Origin: Camarhynchus parvulus
Lineage: Eukaryota; Chordata; Aves; Passeriformes; Thraupidae
Direction: 5' to 3'
Length of the DNA stretch: 64,000 bases
NCBI RefSeq assembly: GCF_901933205.1
Contig: NC_044572.1
Location: forward strand, 109,380,965 to 109,444,964
Within the stretch, counting starts at the first letter, position 1. The number at the start of each line of letters is the position of its first letter. The translations under genes and the position numbers were made by a program. The notes under the pieces were generated by a model that was given only the letters and a program-made list of their open reading frames with translations, was not told the origin of the DNA and ran no database searches. Below are positions 37,659 to 51,200 of the stretch, one piece after another.

Positions 37659-40600
37659 CACAGCATCATCCAGAGTTGTCCTCTGCCATTTTAAGGGATC
37701 AAGAAACTATTAACAGAAAAGCCTCAAATAGTTTCTGTCACCCAGGAACATGTACGGGATCAAGAGTAAAAATTAAAAAGCTGTAGTGCATCAAAGAAGG
37801 CAAGCAGCATTGATGGCACCCTTGTGCAGGTGTTGGCCAGCTTATCCCTGACTGTTGTTTGACACTACAGCACATAAGGCTTTTGGCTCCTAGAAACAGC
37901 TTCAGGGTATCTAACACCTAGCACTGGGAGAGAAGATGGCAAAACACTGATCCCTGGTTTGCAGGCTCAGAGTCACTCCAAAAGCGATCTCCTGTGTGCA
38001 GTGTCAAGCCAACATAAGCTGTGTCTTGTATGCTGAGGCAGGTTTGACACCAATGTGCTTGTGTGACAGTCTCAGATGCAGGTCAGGTTTGTGCTGCTAA
38101 AGTGACCTGTCAGTCACAGTCTGCTTCAGTGGCCATGGCATCCCAGCATCAGCTCGAGTGTGGAGCGAGCAGGTTAAGCACTTTGTGTACACACACAACA
38201 GAAGGATCGAGTGGGCTTCATGGAAAAAAAAGCACACAAAATGAAAGGCTTTCCCTTCATCTTGTCCTGGGTCATATCAGCAGCACAGAAATGTGAGAAC
38301 TTCATTTAAACATCTTTTTTCTCTGATGTAAGAATCCTACTCTTCTGTATTATGCCTAATTCAGTGTGTCTCAGTATCATCCTGATGCCACACAATTTTA
38401 CAGTGTATCAATAGTACATTTCTCACTCACCATCCCACATTATAAGGGGTTTCCCCTAAAATGTTAATTGCCCAGTCTGATAAGCATAGAAATTTTTAAT
38501 CTGACTTACTTCACTTTTAGAAAACATTCTGGAAGTTAGCAGCCTTTTGGCTTAGTTGTGCTGGACCAGAAACATCCACAGCAAAATCAGTACTGTCACC
38601 ATGTTAATACTGCTGTGAATAAAGAGCCAGGTCCACTTGCCTTTGGGTGTGCATTGGCACAGCAGGTCCTGCAGCCAAGTGCCCTTTGAGATTTGGAGAA
38701 GAATCATAGTTTTGCTTTCACTCTGTGGCCAGGATTCAGTGTAATTTTAAGGCGTAGTGGAAATAGCAAGAATGTAATAATATGTGTGAACAGTATTTGA
38801 AACTCTGGGGGGTGGGGCAAGGGGAAACTTGGTCTGTAAAAACACTGGCAAGTACTCTTTTGCCCTACATTTGAAATACTGATGTGTTCAGTAGTTAGTG
38901 AAACATACAGCATTCACAAAGAAAACTATTGAGAGTAAACAAAGATTTTTCCAACGGCATTTGTGGCTGCTCAGTTTAGAAATTTAATCTGAAGGTCTTT
39001 ACTCGGTGAGATGGGCTTTCGATTTGTGTCTTACCATTTCGTTTTTGAGGTGACTGGATTGGAAATTGTGGTAAGATACTGGAAACTACTACAAAATCCT
39101 GAACCATTTAGAGGTTCTCTACAACAAGAGGTCTGCAAAAGCCTGGACTGTTGAGAAGGGCTATACAACAATGCCAGAGCTGTATTTATTGTTTTAGCAA
39201 AAAAATTTGTCAAGCTGTCAAAGTAAACAAGAAAGAGATTTCTCAAAGACACACACATTGTATACCTGGGTGAATTCCTTGGGGAATCCTTTCCTTCCTC
39301 AGAAGATGGTGCCTTTCATGTCACTTGGGTGAGCATTAAGCACTATTAGGCAGAAGGATGAAAATTGGTGCAGTTGCTCTAGTGAGACAGTGGGATGTTT
39401 AGACTTTTGGCTCACTTGATTTATTGCTCAATTATTAGACTGTGCCCTGACACTGATGTGTGAGAGACAGGGAGAGCTATACCTTTCTGCCTGATTTTTA
39501 TTAACAGCCTCCTGAATAACAGCCTGTGTTAACAGCTGCTTTATCCTTTTCATGTTGAGGGGAGAAATGTCTGAAAGCTTTTATACTGTCCAGGTGAGTT
39601 AGGGAGAGAAAGAAGGAGCCTTCATCTCCAGCTCAGCCTTTATGTGCAGTCCATTTGTGTTTTCACAAAGAGCAGTGAAATCCAAGGCATGTTGTAATGC
39701 TCTTTGCTATTTTCTTACCTCCTTATTGGTGCAGCAGTTTAGAGAGAGGCTAACAGGTATGGAACTGATGAACTGTTAAGGGCTTAGTATTCAGGACATA
39801 TGGTTATCCTGTGAGTGATGAGTGAAAATCAACTGATCAATCCGTTTCCCTTGTGCTCTTCACAGCTAATCTTTATGTTGATCCTGGTGGAGGGAGTGAT
39901 GTCTTTGGTTAAGAAGGAATGGTATTTTACTCTGTGCAGCTACACTGCAAGAAGACTGTGTGTGTTATGTGAGATAATTTAAGTGCACTTCTACATGTTT
40001 GCGTGGAGTGAGAAATGTGAAGTACTCAGGCTGCTCGGAGGTGATACTGCCAGTGCTGTTACTAGACACAAGAAATATTGGAACTGAAAATTCTGAGAAA
40101 ATCTCCATTAAGGCCTGAACTGACTTCAGGCTGGGTTTACTGAACAGCTCCAGAAACTACTGATAGATTCAAATGAGCGTCAATAAGTGATCATTAATAA
40201 TAGTTATGATTCATAGGCGAGGGATGTGTGCCTTGCAAGGAAGTTTTCTTTATAGCTGCTTACACCTTCCTCTCTACATTTTCACCGTCATTTATCTCTG
40301 CAGTGTCCCTTCTCTCCTGCTCTAATACTATCTTTCATCATGTCTTTACCTGTTATTCAGCCCACCTCTTCCCTTCTCCTCCCCAATGTCTTCTGGTGTC
40401 CCAGGCCATTCTCCTGCCCAGGAACTCCCCTTTCTCTTGACTGTCTCTGACTGGTCTGGCTTGCTTGCACTCTTCTCTGCTGTAACAAACACTGCCCCAG
40501 GGCTCAAAGGAACAAGGTAGTTCTTGTATTCATATCCGGCTAGTGCTGAGCCTGTTGGGTTATTGTCCAGACAATTCTAGCAGGAATGGTCTGTCTTGGA

Positions 40601-40865
40601 TATTTCCAAGCTTCTTGTCTGTGTGATCTTATTATCACACCAGGCTCATGAATGTCTGTGTCCCCAGAAAAATGCTGTGAGATAAGATGTGCTATTAAAT
40701 CCTGTTTTATAGACAGGAGACTGGAATCAGAACAAACAGGGAATTAAGCCAGAACCCTCCTGAATGACAAATTAGGAGCATAATGCAATCTTTATGAATA
40801 TGCTCTTTGTTTCAATTTGTCTGGATAGTTTTTAAAGTATGATTGCAAAAGAATGTGGTTATGTG
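37659..40865. other. Non-coding stretch, no gene recognised
   Basis: AT-leaning unique sequence between the solo LTR and the large CR1 copy. There are no long open frames, RNA genes or repeats that I can identify. The flank right of 37658 shows no retroviral internal sequence. Confidence 0.6.
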
Positions 40866-42230
40866 GGACGTGGAGAAGGCTGAGGTACTCAGCTATTTTC
40901 TTTGGTTAAATTTTTACCAGCAAGTGCTCCCACCACACCACCCAAGTCACAAAAGGTAAAGGCAGGGACTGGGAGAATAAACCACCCACTGTAGGAGAAA
41001 ATCAGGTTTTAGACCATCAAAGAAACCTGAAGGTGCAGAAGTCCATGTGACCTGATGAGGTGCATCTGTGAGTCCTGAGGGAACTGGCAAATGACGTGGC
41101 TAAGCCACTATCCATCATACTTGAGAGGCTGGGACAGTCTGATGAAATTCCCACTGACTGGAAGGGGAAGAGGAACCGTAGGGGAAGCATAACCCCCATT
41201 TTTAAACAGGGAAAACAGAATGGATTTTATGGATGGACCACTCAGTGGATAAGGAATTGGCTGGATGGTCACACTTGTGGTCAATGGCTCAGTGTCCAAG
41301 TGGAGAGCAGTGACTTGTGGCATTCAGGGGTTGGTGGTGGGACCAGCACTGCCAAATGTCTTTGATGGAGAGCGGGATCGAGTGCACCCTCACCAAGTTT
41401 GCAGGTGACAGACTTGTGTGATATGGTCAATACGCTGGAGGGACATGGACAGGCTTGAGGGTTGCACCTGTGCAAACTTTATGAAGCTCAGCAAGACAAA
41501 ATGCAAAGTGCTACACCTGGGTCACAGCAATCCCAAGTACAAACATGGGCTGAGAGGAGAATGGACTGAGAGCAGCCCAGAGGAGAAGGACTTGGGGGGT
41601 GCTGGTGCATGAGAGGCTGGACATGACCCAGCACTGTGCTCTTGCAGCCCAGAAAGCCAGTTGTGTCCTGCACAGCATCCAAAGCTGCATGACCAGCAGG
41701 GTGAGAGAAAGGATACTGCCCCTGTGTCCGGCTCAGGGGTTCCCTACACAGGAGCAGCACAGACCTGCTGGAGCAAGTTCAGAGGAGGCCACGAAGATTA
41801 TTGGAAACCCGAAGCACCCCTCCAGTGAACACAAGCCATGAGAGTTGAGACTGTTGAGCTTTGAGAAAAGAAGGCTCCAGGGAGTCCTTACTGCAGCCTG
41901 TCCATACCTGCCTGAAGGCAGTCTCCAAGGAAGCCGGAGAGAGACTTTTTAGAAGGGCTGATGGTTAAAGGACAAGTGGCAATGGCTTTAAACTGACATT
42001 GAGTTGGATGTAAGGAAGAAATTTTTTATTATTAGGATTTTTACTATTTTTTTTATAAGAAATTTTTATTATAACAGATTGCCCAGAGATGTGGATGCTC
42101 CATCCCTGGAAGTGTTCAGTGCCAGGTTGCATGATGTTTTAAGCATCCTGGTCTAGTAAAAGGTGTCTCTGCCCATGACAGGGGTTGGAACTACATGATC
42201 TTAAAAGTCCTTTCAGCCCATGAATCTGTA
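40866..42230 (+). mobile_element. Large 5'-truncated, internally deleted CR1 LINE
   Basis: This is the longest CR1 copy in the window and lies on the plus strand. It starts near GAGAAGGCTGAGGTACTCAG (40874) and proceeds through the ORF2 reverse-transcriptase region to the 3' UTR. Landmarks are CCAGCAAGTGCTCC, GAACCTGAAGGTGCAGAAGT, TGAGGGAACTGGCAAATGA, AACCCCCATTTTTAAACAGG, GGATGGACCACTCAGTGGAT, AAGGAATTGGCTGGATGGTC, TTGCAGCCCAGAAAGCCAG and GATGCTCCATCCCTGGAAGT. The 3' end is decayed (TCAGCCCATGAATCTGT). Relative to the CR1 layout as I know it, several hundred bases are missing around 41213-41222, and smaller blocks are missing near 41440 and 41725. The stretch at 42010-42077 has become very AT-rich. 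This copy cannot be active. Confidence 0.93.
41042..41745 (+). pseudogene. CR1 ORF2 reverse-transcriptase remnant
   Basis: A fragment of the CR1 LINE reverse transcriptase, which primes DNA synthesis on the element's RNA at the insertion target. Conserved stretches are readable: VLRELAND then VAKPLSII (41072-41119), PTDWK, ITPIFKQGK, RNWLDG, and after a reading-frame change VNGSVSKWRAVTCGIQG (about 41280-41330). A TGA stop at 41069-41071 stands where the family has an arginine codon, consistent with CpG decay. At 41398-41409 the catalytic box reads FAGD, where the family has FADD, so the first aspartate is lost. A stop follows soon after, at about 41419. Roughly 120 codons of RT core (between KQGK and the RNWLDG segment) are deleted. 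It is non-functional. Confidence 0.9.
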
Positions 42231-45200
42231 TTGGGAAAAGTCCCAGCCAGCTTGGCTTTCCACAGTGCACTGTAAGTGTACTTAAACAGCACACATTTCT
42301 TACAGTGCACTGTTAGAAAAGGTCTCATATTTCAGGTGCAAGTTTTGAGCTCTCTGAGCAATGCTTGATGCGGTGTCTAAGCAGATAAGCTGATTTCAAT
42401 TATCTTTCATTTGATTGCTTTCTATTTGTTTTCAGAATTGTTGTTAAAAAAATAAAAGAAAAAAATCCCAACATTTATTTAAAGGTATCAGTACTGGATT
42501 TAGCTGTAGCAAAAGTTAAGTGAAGTTAATCTCTGCTGGGGAGAATGAAGGTTTAAACTGACCTCACAGGAGACTAAATCAGGAACTGAACAAAGATTTT
42601 GAGTTGCCCTCAAGGGAAGCAGAGGTTGCAGCACTGAGCTGCAAATTGTGCTAGGTGTGGGCTGACTACACAAAGGAGAGAGTCCTGATTGCCCTTCTCT
42701 CAGTTGGTCCATTCTCCTTCCTGCCAACTGTACTAAGCAAGAAAAATGGACCAAACAGAAGAACTGCCAGGCAAGCTTACCATTTGGAAAATCAGAGCTA
42801 CATGGGCTTTCTCATGCACTGTCCGTGAGCCCATTTGCTTTCTGCAGACAAGGTAAGGTATCCAGGTGCCTGGCATATTCTCAAAAACTGGTCCTTTGAA
42901 TCTGTGTGGTGAGGAACAGGTCCTGGAAACAAGACCTAGGTACATCTCCCCACTCATTCCTCCAGGCTCAAGAGCATCTGAGCCCAGCATCCCCTGTTAG
43001 GGGGGATCAGTTCAAAATAAAGAATGGCAACAGAACTGGAAAGTTCCCTCCACACTCAGCTACTAGTTTTAAGTATTTATTGCAAATACTTGAGCACAAG
43101 TGATTTCTAACATGTCCATTTTGTAATTTTTTTTCTAAAACAAATTTCCTGTTGTAAACCAAAAATAATACACCCAGTTACGAATGATGTTGCCTTTTAC
43201 TGTATTGCTTAAGATTTTACAACTTGCCTCTCATCCCTTGATGGAGCAATTCTTAAAATACAATGTTCTCAGTGATACCAAAACATAAATTATAATTTGC
43301 TATCATTTCAAAGATACATTTCAATTTGAAGTATTTTTGCAAAGTGTTTGGTATATTTTACTATTAAAAAAATTTTCCATATGGAAAGCAACCTTGTTGC
43401 TACTGAACTGTAGAGAAACCAAAGTTTTGGTGTCAGGTGGGGCAAGTTCAGGAGCAGAATTTCAAAGGAAAAAGTAAAACCAGAAATCCACAGTTTTCTC
43501 TGAACATCAGTAGCTTTGATTTTTAAGTAAGTGGTTGAATATGGTATTTTCAAGGTAAATGTAGACAAATCCTTTAAAAACAATTTTTAATTACAGTTTC
43601 TCTGAAAAGTTTGTCATAGTTAGTCATAATAAGACCCCACTGAAGGCAAAGCAAACAGGTCTGATGGGCTAATGCTACCAGAGGACAGTCAGAATGGGTG
43701 TAGAGGCATTGCTTAAGCTGTGGGGTATATTTTTCCCTTCTTCTACAGTATAAAGAGATAAAAATATTGCTCTGTGTGGTTTGCATTTTGGTTTGCCTTG
43801 ATTCCCCCACCCAGAAAGCTTTCATTTTCCAGTGCAGGAGTCCACATCCATTTCATTATGCTTTTTTTTTACCACAGTTGAGTGACCTGTCATGCTCATG
43901 TTGGCTATGGTTGCTCTATGATCTGCAGACATTTCAGCAGTTTCTGCAGTGGCTGCTGCCCTGGCTGCCCAGGCCAGATGCCCAGGACATGCAAACACTT
44001 TATTTGCATTCTTGCTCCCAAGTGCTGACTGGCTTGGTGCTAATTAATTAAAACTGGTTTAATCATCTGCAGCTGTATTCAACTTGATTTCTTCACATAC
44101 AAATTCCTAGCTATCTTCCCCCAGCATTTATCTGGAGATATGTTAATAACATCTGTAAAGATAGATAAGGATAATGTCAAGATTATCTATATTTACGAAA
44201 GTGCTTCTTTTGGAGGTCCACAGTGTAATGCACCAGTCATTCCCAAGGGCTTGAATTCCAGGAGGGCTGTCACCTCTGTTTCCTGGGCCAGACTGCACTT
44301 AACTCTTCAGGTCACAGAGGGTTTCTCCTGCAGTGTTGGATGTGGAGAATCATCCCTGAGAATGGACAGCTGTTAGTCACCTGACAGGCTCTGCTCTTTC
44401 TGCTTGCAGGTGAAAATATAACAGGATTCTTGTGTATCATGAACATCCTCTCCCCCTTAAACAAACATCCGGTGACTCAGGTTTCCTTTTGTCCAAAATT
44501 GCTGAAGAGGTGCTTTAGAAAGAAGAACCAAGTTGCATTAGGATGCAAACAGACGTTGTTTTTAATATGTTCAAAGCTGGCTAAAGAGAAATGGATCCCA
44601 CAAAACTCAGGATAAGTACAGGATTTAGAGTGTCTTTTTGAGGTACTTTACAGCTTCCATCACAGGTGAATAGTAGCTTAGAGAAATCCTTCCTGTCATA
44701 TAAATGTGTTTCGTTGATTTACATCTGGAATAAAGGCAAGATCAGGGGGTCTTGCATGAGCCTGGGAAGAAATGTCGCTATACATTGTACATCCATGTAT
44801 CAGGAAAACAAGAGTGGAGTTGCAAGCATGGCACTAGCCTGGAGACTAGAAACTTCTGTCTTCAGAAAGGGCTGGATCTGGAAGGGAATAGGTCTGTGTG
44901 TCCTCCATCTCTCCTACACAGCTGAGGATTTCCAGTGTCTCTAAGGTGTGAGGAAGTGAATACTGGAGTCCTGGGCTCTCTTCCCACCTGCCAAGTACAC
45001 ATGAAATAAAAGAGGATTTTGCAGAGCAGAGGCAGAAGGGGAGAAGTGTAATCAGGTTTGGTGGTGCATTCACACTGGCATGCATCTTTTTAGTAGAACT
45101 GGAGTGGGAAATTTGAGGCTGCAGGCAAAGTGAGACATGATTAGATAGAGCTCGTTGATCAGGGAACTGACAGCCAGTGAAAGAGGATAGTAGCACACAA

Positions 45201-48200
45201 TGCTAGGTTTTAGGACAGCTATAGGTGAAATGTGTCATGGTACTGGGAGATCTGGCTTCCCAAATGTCTCTGCTGATCTTTCATATGCAATGAAATCAAA
45301 ACCCTCCCCATTTTATAATTGTTGTCCTCTTTCATCTTTTGTATTGTGGATGGCAGTCCTATTGATTCTTCTCAGTGAAAAATTCAAAGACTTAGGTATC
45401 ATGCTTCCATTTAAATGCTGTAGTTTAGTGTGGTCAGAGGACCAGATGAAAAGGCAAGGGGGATTCATCATTTATCTTTTTAACTTTAGGAAGAAGTTAA
45501 TTTTAACTTATTTTGTTTTCGGGGAGAAGTACGGGCCAAAGTATTGCCGTAATATGTGGCATTTTCTAAATTGTCAAATATTGTTTGTAAAACTATTTTG
45601 ATAACACTCAGTTCTGTTGGGTTCACAGTTACAGATACCTCCTTGCTATGTTGATTGTCTGATACAAATACCAAATGTTGCTATTGGAAGAAGAACAGTT
45701 GTAGTGAAACTTAGGTAAAAATTAACGAAATAAAGTGTTGTCAAAATAAAGATGATAAACTGAGAATACTTCACTTTTCAACTGATACTAAAACTAGAGC
45801 TTAAAATAACAACAGTGAATGCTAAAATATATTTGACCACATTCTTCAAAATAAAATTAAGACATTCCCTTGTTCAGTGAAAATTAATTAAAACTACTGT
45901 TTTACTTAATATGAATGCACTTTGTGTTGGTGCTGTATTTTTAAATGATCAGGAACCCAATCCTGAGAGTAATTTTTTCAATATGAACCTCCAGGCCATT
46001 TTAGTGTGGTGTTTTAAGAATTGTGTAGGTCTCCTCAGGAAGGCAGGGACTGCTTTGCCTCTTTTTTAATCAACATCATTCGTTTGCCTTCCCTCATTGG
46101 CCTCTCTAGAGCTAAAGGCAGCTTATCTACTCAAATGGAATGGGGACTTCTCTTCTTTTGGAAAAGCACAGGGAGAAGATTTTCATTTGAGTGTTAAGTA
46201 GGAAATGAATCCAGCCTGTCAGAGCTGGAAACCAAACACATTAACTCTTCACAGACTTTTCTGCCAGAATACCTTATGCCAAAACTCTGTATGGAATGTT
46301 TTCAAGGGAAATCAGTTGGATAAATGTCAGGAGAAGGCAAACCAGACAGCTGGCTTCAGCAGTACTTGTGCTACCCACAGCCTTAACTCTATCCAGCAAT
46401 CCCAGATGGATTCCCCAGCTACCCAGCTCAGGGGTGATACCTTTGCTGGCTACTTTAATTCCTACTCTCTCTCACCATCTTGTCCCTCTGTTTTCAAGCT
46501 GCTCATGGCTGTGGTTAAGTCTTTTCACATACTGTTAAGGGGGCAACTGCCCACAGCTTTTCCCAGGTGAGCCCACCAGATATGGGTGGAAACTGCTTGC
46601 CTGGTCAAGATTTGGGAATAGATTGTTACAGTAATGGTGGAGTTTGTTTCAGGCTTCATGGCTGAAGATTGCAACAAACTGGTTGCAGCTGAAGCCAGAA
46701 CCCTGTTCAGCCACCTGAGCTGATGGCAGGCATCCAACCTGACTAATTTTAGCCAGGACACTCTTCCGTTTCCTGCACATTTCACACTTCAATGAGTCAA
46801 AGTGAAAGTAAGTGTGGATATTATGAACGAGGTCCCAGCTTGCACTTAGAGTTCTTTAGACGCTGGCATGTGTGTTGTATGGCCAGATGAAAACAGCAAC
46901 ATGTCCCATTGCAGTGCCCTCAGCTGGAGAGTGTTTCATGTACTGCACAATGACAAAGCTCACTGAAACATGATGGTCAGGTTTATTTCATTTTGTCTTC
47001 TTGCACCTTTCCTTTTGTTCACCATAGAACTGTAGTTCATCATACTCCCAGCAGGAATGTCAGGCTTGCCTTGGTAAAAGTCACATAAAAACTTGCACTG
47101 TGGTTTACCTACTGTTTATAATCACATTTTCCTCGAAAATTTCTTAGGAAGGCTTTTACATTCATCACAGTTCTGTTCCTTGTGCTTACCTTCCGTGCTA
47201 ATAGCAGATAGACACAGTTTACCTACATATTATTGTAATTGTAATTGTTGATGGTGCCCTATTTAGTTCACACAATTTCTTTCTGTGCAGTAATAGATTT
47301 GCTGAATCTGTCCATTTTTGCTTTTGCTAAATTAAAAAGAAGACACATTAACATGCTTTCAAAGACATTTAGGGAGAGGGAAACCACCACATCCCAGTGC
47401 ATGAATTTTAAAAAAATGCTAATAGGCCCATAAATGAAAATCAAGAGTTGTTTTTATTTCAAACAGCTGCATCTCTGTCAATGCAAGATTTATTGGTTTC
47501 CAGTCCTCCTAAGACTGAGGAACGTGCTTAGCTGGACTCATTGAATTCAAAAGCAGAGTTTCTTCCACACAGCAGAGCAGGGGTGCAGGAGCCAGCTAAG
47601 TTTCAGCAGATCCTTTGAGCCTCACTTGTGCTTTGGCTGCATGGGAGCACACTGACCTCCAGCAGTGAGTCTGTTCAGAAATACTGTCTCTGATAGATGT
47701 AACACAGGGCCTTCAGAGAGCCAGTTTACATCTGATTTGCCTTCTTGAAGTCAACCAGGTGATGGAGATGTGTTCTGTAAAATATGATGGATAAAATGGC
47801 AGAGGATTTAGGCTTGTACACACAGCCTTACTTTGTGCTTGGTTTGTCTGGGATGCAGGTGGAGACTGCCTTGGACCAGATAAGGCAGTGTTGAATCTGT
47901 GTTTCTCTAAAATCCATGCATGAATGTGGTTTGGGATCCTCTCTAGAGTTCTGGGGCTCTTGTTGCTTACAGGGAAATGTTCACTCTGTTAAGAGCAGTG
48001 AGGAGGTGGAAGCATCTCAGGCACGTTGCTGTTTCCTGCTGATCTCCCAGACTTATTTAGGCAAGTTGCTAAAAAGGACAAAAGATGGCTATTGGCAAAG
48101 GAATATAATAAAAACATTGAGGATAAGATAATAAAGCAATTTGTAAAATTGCAGCAAAATCCTACTTTCTGCCTTCCTTCAAAAATATAAATGAGTGACA

Positions 48201-51200
48201 TTAAGTGTAATCAAATATTAAAGTAAGAGTTAAAAATACCTTTAGCTTAATGCATTTCTCTTAATCTCTTGTCCGCGTTACTTTTATTCTGTTGCTGCTC
48301 TCTGCTGCTTTTATATTAAAAAGCTGCACAAATAGAAGTACAAAGTGCTGTTCAAACTGTAAAGCAAACAAAAGGAAATAAAAACATACTTACTTGCAGA
48401 TTTTTTTTTATTTGAAGTCATTTTACATACTGTGTAATAATAGCATATTTGAAAGTTGAAGATGTGATTATTTGAAAAAAAAAGAAAGTTGATTGTATAT
48501 TTTAAGGACTGTTCATGTTAAATACTATGGTTCTTTTTTTAGTGAGAAGCCTTGTCAAACAAAATTGTGTTAGGTTTCTGTTGCTTGAGGGCAAACTAAC
48601 TTTCATAGCATTGAGGGAGGCATGCTGTTGCAGCCCCACAGCAAGAATGCTCATGCTGCCTGGCAGCACAGGAACACAGCAGCAAGCTTGAGAAGACATG
48701 TGTGAAAGCAGATAGATAGGAATTTGTTCTCGTTGCCATGGTGTTGGACACTGTTTACTTCACCTATCAGCTGAGTCTGGTTCTTCCCCTGTCTTCTGGA
48801 AACCTGCAGACCTGACCTGTAGCCAGGTTCAGCTTCAGAAAGGCAGTCAGCTCCCAGCAGCACATGGATGAGAAATGTATGGATTTTTTTCTTTTCTTTG
48901 AAATAAGGTTTCTGGCATTTGTGGCTGAGGAGGAAAGCTCCAGATGGTGCAGTGTGCATTATCTGTGCAGTGGTGTTTGAGGCAGCCTAAGCACACAGTC
49001 AGCTGACCCTGGGTTAGCAGCAGGAGGCCCACAGAGATGGGTGCTGTTGCTTCTGTCCCCAGGGTCTGGGACTGGCAGGCGAGATCTGGGGTGGTCCTGA
49101 GGTCTCATTTAGCTGGTGGCCTCTTTGCTCCAGTCCCACTCTACCTGCCAGACCACAGGGTTGCTCTCAAACAGAGGTGCTTAGCTGCTCTGAAATTTGT
49201 GGCAGCTTAATGTTTATCACAGATGAGGAACTGGATGAGCGCTGCACATCACTTTCCCTCATAGTATGTGCCAAGAGTAAGTATAAAATGCCAGGTTGTG
49301 GTTATAAAAGCAGTCTGTCTGATAGTTATGGCACACTTCCCTTGATACTCTTAAACTAGGTAAAACAAAACAGGCCAGACATGCATATCCATTTTAGCTT
49401 TTCAGCTACTAATGTCATGGTGATATCTTCAGTGACTTTGGTTTTATCATGGTGCTATAACTGCCAATGAACTAGTGAACTTAAAAGGTTATTGGCATAT
49501 CCTTTGCAATTTTGAAAATAAAATATCCTTGTCTCCCTCTGGCTGAGTGGTTAAATCACACTACAGTGGCCCTACTTGATAATTTTCTCATGAAAGACTC
49601 AAGTCCTAGGGTTAATTAAAGCATGGAATAAGTATCTAGGGAGGCATATGTAAATGCTAACAGGGTTCCTACCACATATCTGCAGAGGCAAACATCACCA
49701 TGTATAGTTTATGCTAAGCTGAATAAAGGAAATCCTTAGATCTCTTACAAGGCAGAATATTTATATTTTGTGACAGATGTAGGCAAAAAAAACAACGCAA
49801 ATTTAACAAAGCAAAATTTGATAATGAGAGTATATAAATATATCCCTAATAATCATAGGGATTAAATGTTCTGGGAGACTTTGTATTTGCAGGAATCTTA
49901 ATACCTGTTCCTATCAGAGGAACCTGGATCTGGGATCAGAAAGCAAGGAAGACTGGTGTGTCTGACTGAAACTGCTGGGGAAACTTTAGCAATCCAAATT
50001 ATCTACTAATAACATAATCTGGCCAATACTGCAGGGCAGAATATCATGGAGAAGAACTGCATGACTCATAATGATAGGTGATCAGAAATATTGCTCAGCT
50101 CCTTGTCTAAAAGCCTGATTCTGAGAACACCCACTGTCACTCACCATCCACCCCTGGCACAATCACAGACTCCGAGGGAAGAGCGGCACTTCCTGACTTC
50201 CACCCACCTCCTTGGCTGGCCTCCCTTTGCCCACAAGGTTTGTTTTCCTGTACTGGCTTGACCTTCTTCAGTTTGTGCTGGTGAGGTAAAGGTAAATATA
50301 TGGATGAAGTGACCTAGAGCTTCGGGCAGAAGCCCTCACCAGTATTCTCTTAGCAGCTATAACCACTCTGGCATAAGGGGATTCTGCCAAGGGTCCCTAC
50401 AGCCCCTGGATTACCTGGATTTTAGTCTGCGCTCCAGTAATTTATTTTGTTCATTTTAAAAGAGGTTAAGGTTTGTCTGCTTGGAGCAGAACCTTAGGAG
50501 ATGTACTGATACCATCTGCTTTAGGCGTCCAACTTGGATGCATTTCAGACGACAGCGTTAGGAGCAGCAATTCCCAGGAACTTCATCGGAGAGAGGCAGG
50601 TGTCTCCACGTGGGCAATTCAGGTCATTCATGCTAGATGCTTAAAATAGAATGTATGCAAATTCAGACTGTCTGCTGCCTTCACCTCGTCCATTGCTTAC
50701 GTCTGTTTATGTCTTAAAGGTGATTTATCCTTGAACTGCTGAAAGAGACCTTACACTCCTTTAAAATTGTCTGAAAAAAAAGGTTTAAAAAAGTAAAAAT
50801 GTTAAAAAAAGAATGTCTGTGTTGGGCCATGACTGCATGCCAATTACAGCATGTGTGCCCCCAGCACACACTTCACACCTAAGCTTCTTGGAGGTGCACC
50901 TTGGAGGTGCTGATGGGTGGGCAGTGGTGGGGGACAAGAGAGCAGGAGGTCTGGCCAGGACCAGCAGCAGCCCCATTACTTTTGGGTGAGTGGCCAGAGA
51001 TCAGTGGCTGGGCTGATTTAGCCCCTATGGTTTTTTGAGGCAATTTGGGCTCTTGCCTTTGCAGAAATATGTTAAAATATAAATGAAGAAATGTGTTTCA
51101 TATAAAACCTTCTCTGCAGAAGTGTAAGCGACTGTGGTGGTAGGGAACCTAATTGCCAGTTTATTTGTGAATTTTTTTTAAACATATCCTTTTGAGAACC

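Noticed and set aside
36694..37665. Target-site duplication for the solo LTR
   Set aside because: Candidate flanks (GCACT or TTGCA on the left, CACAG or GCATC on the right) do not match convincingly for any choice of TG/CA ends.
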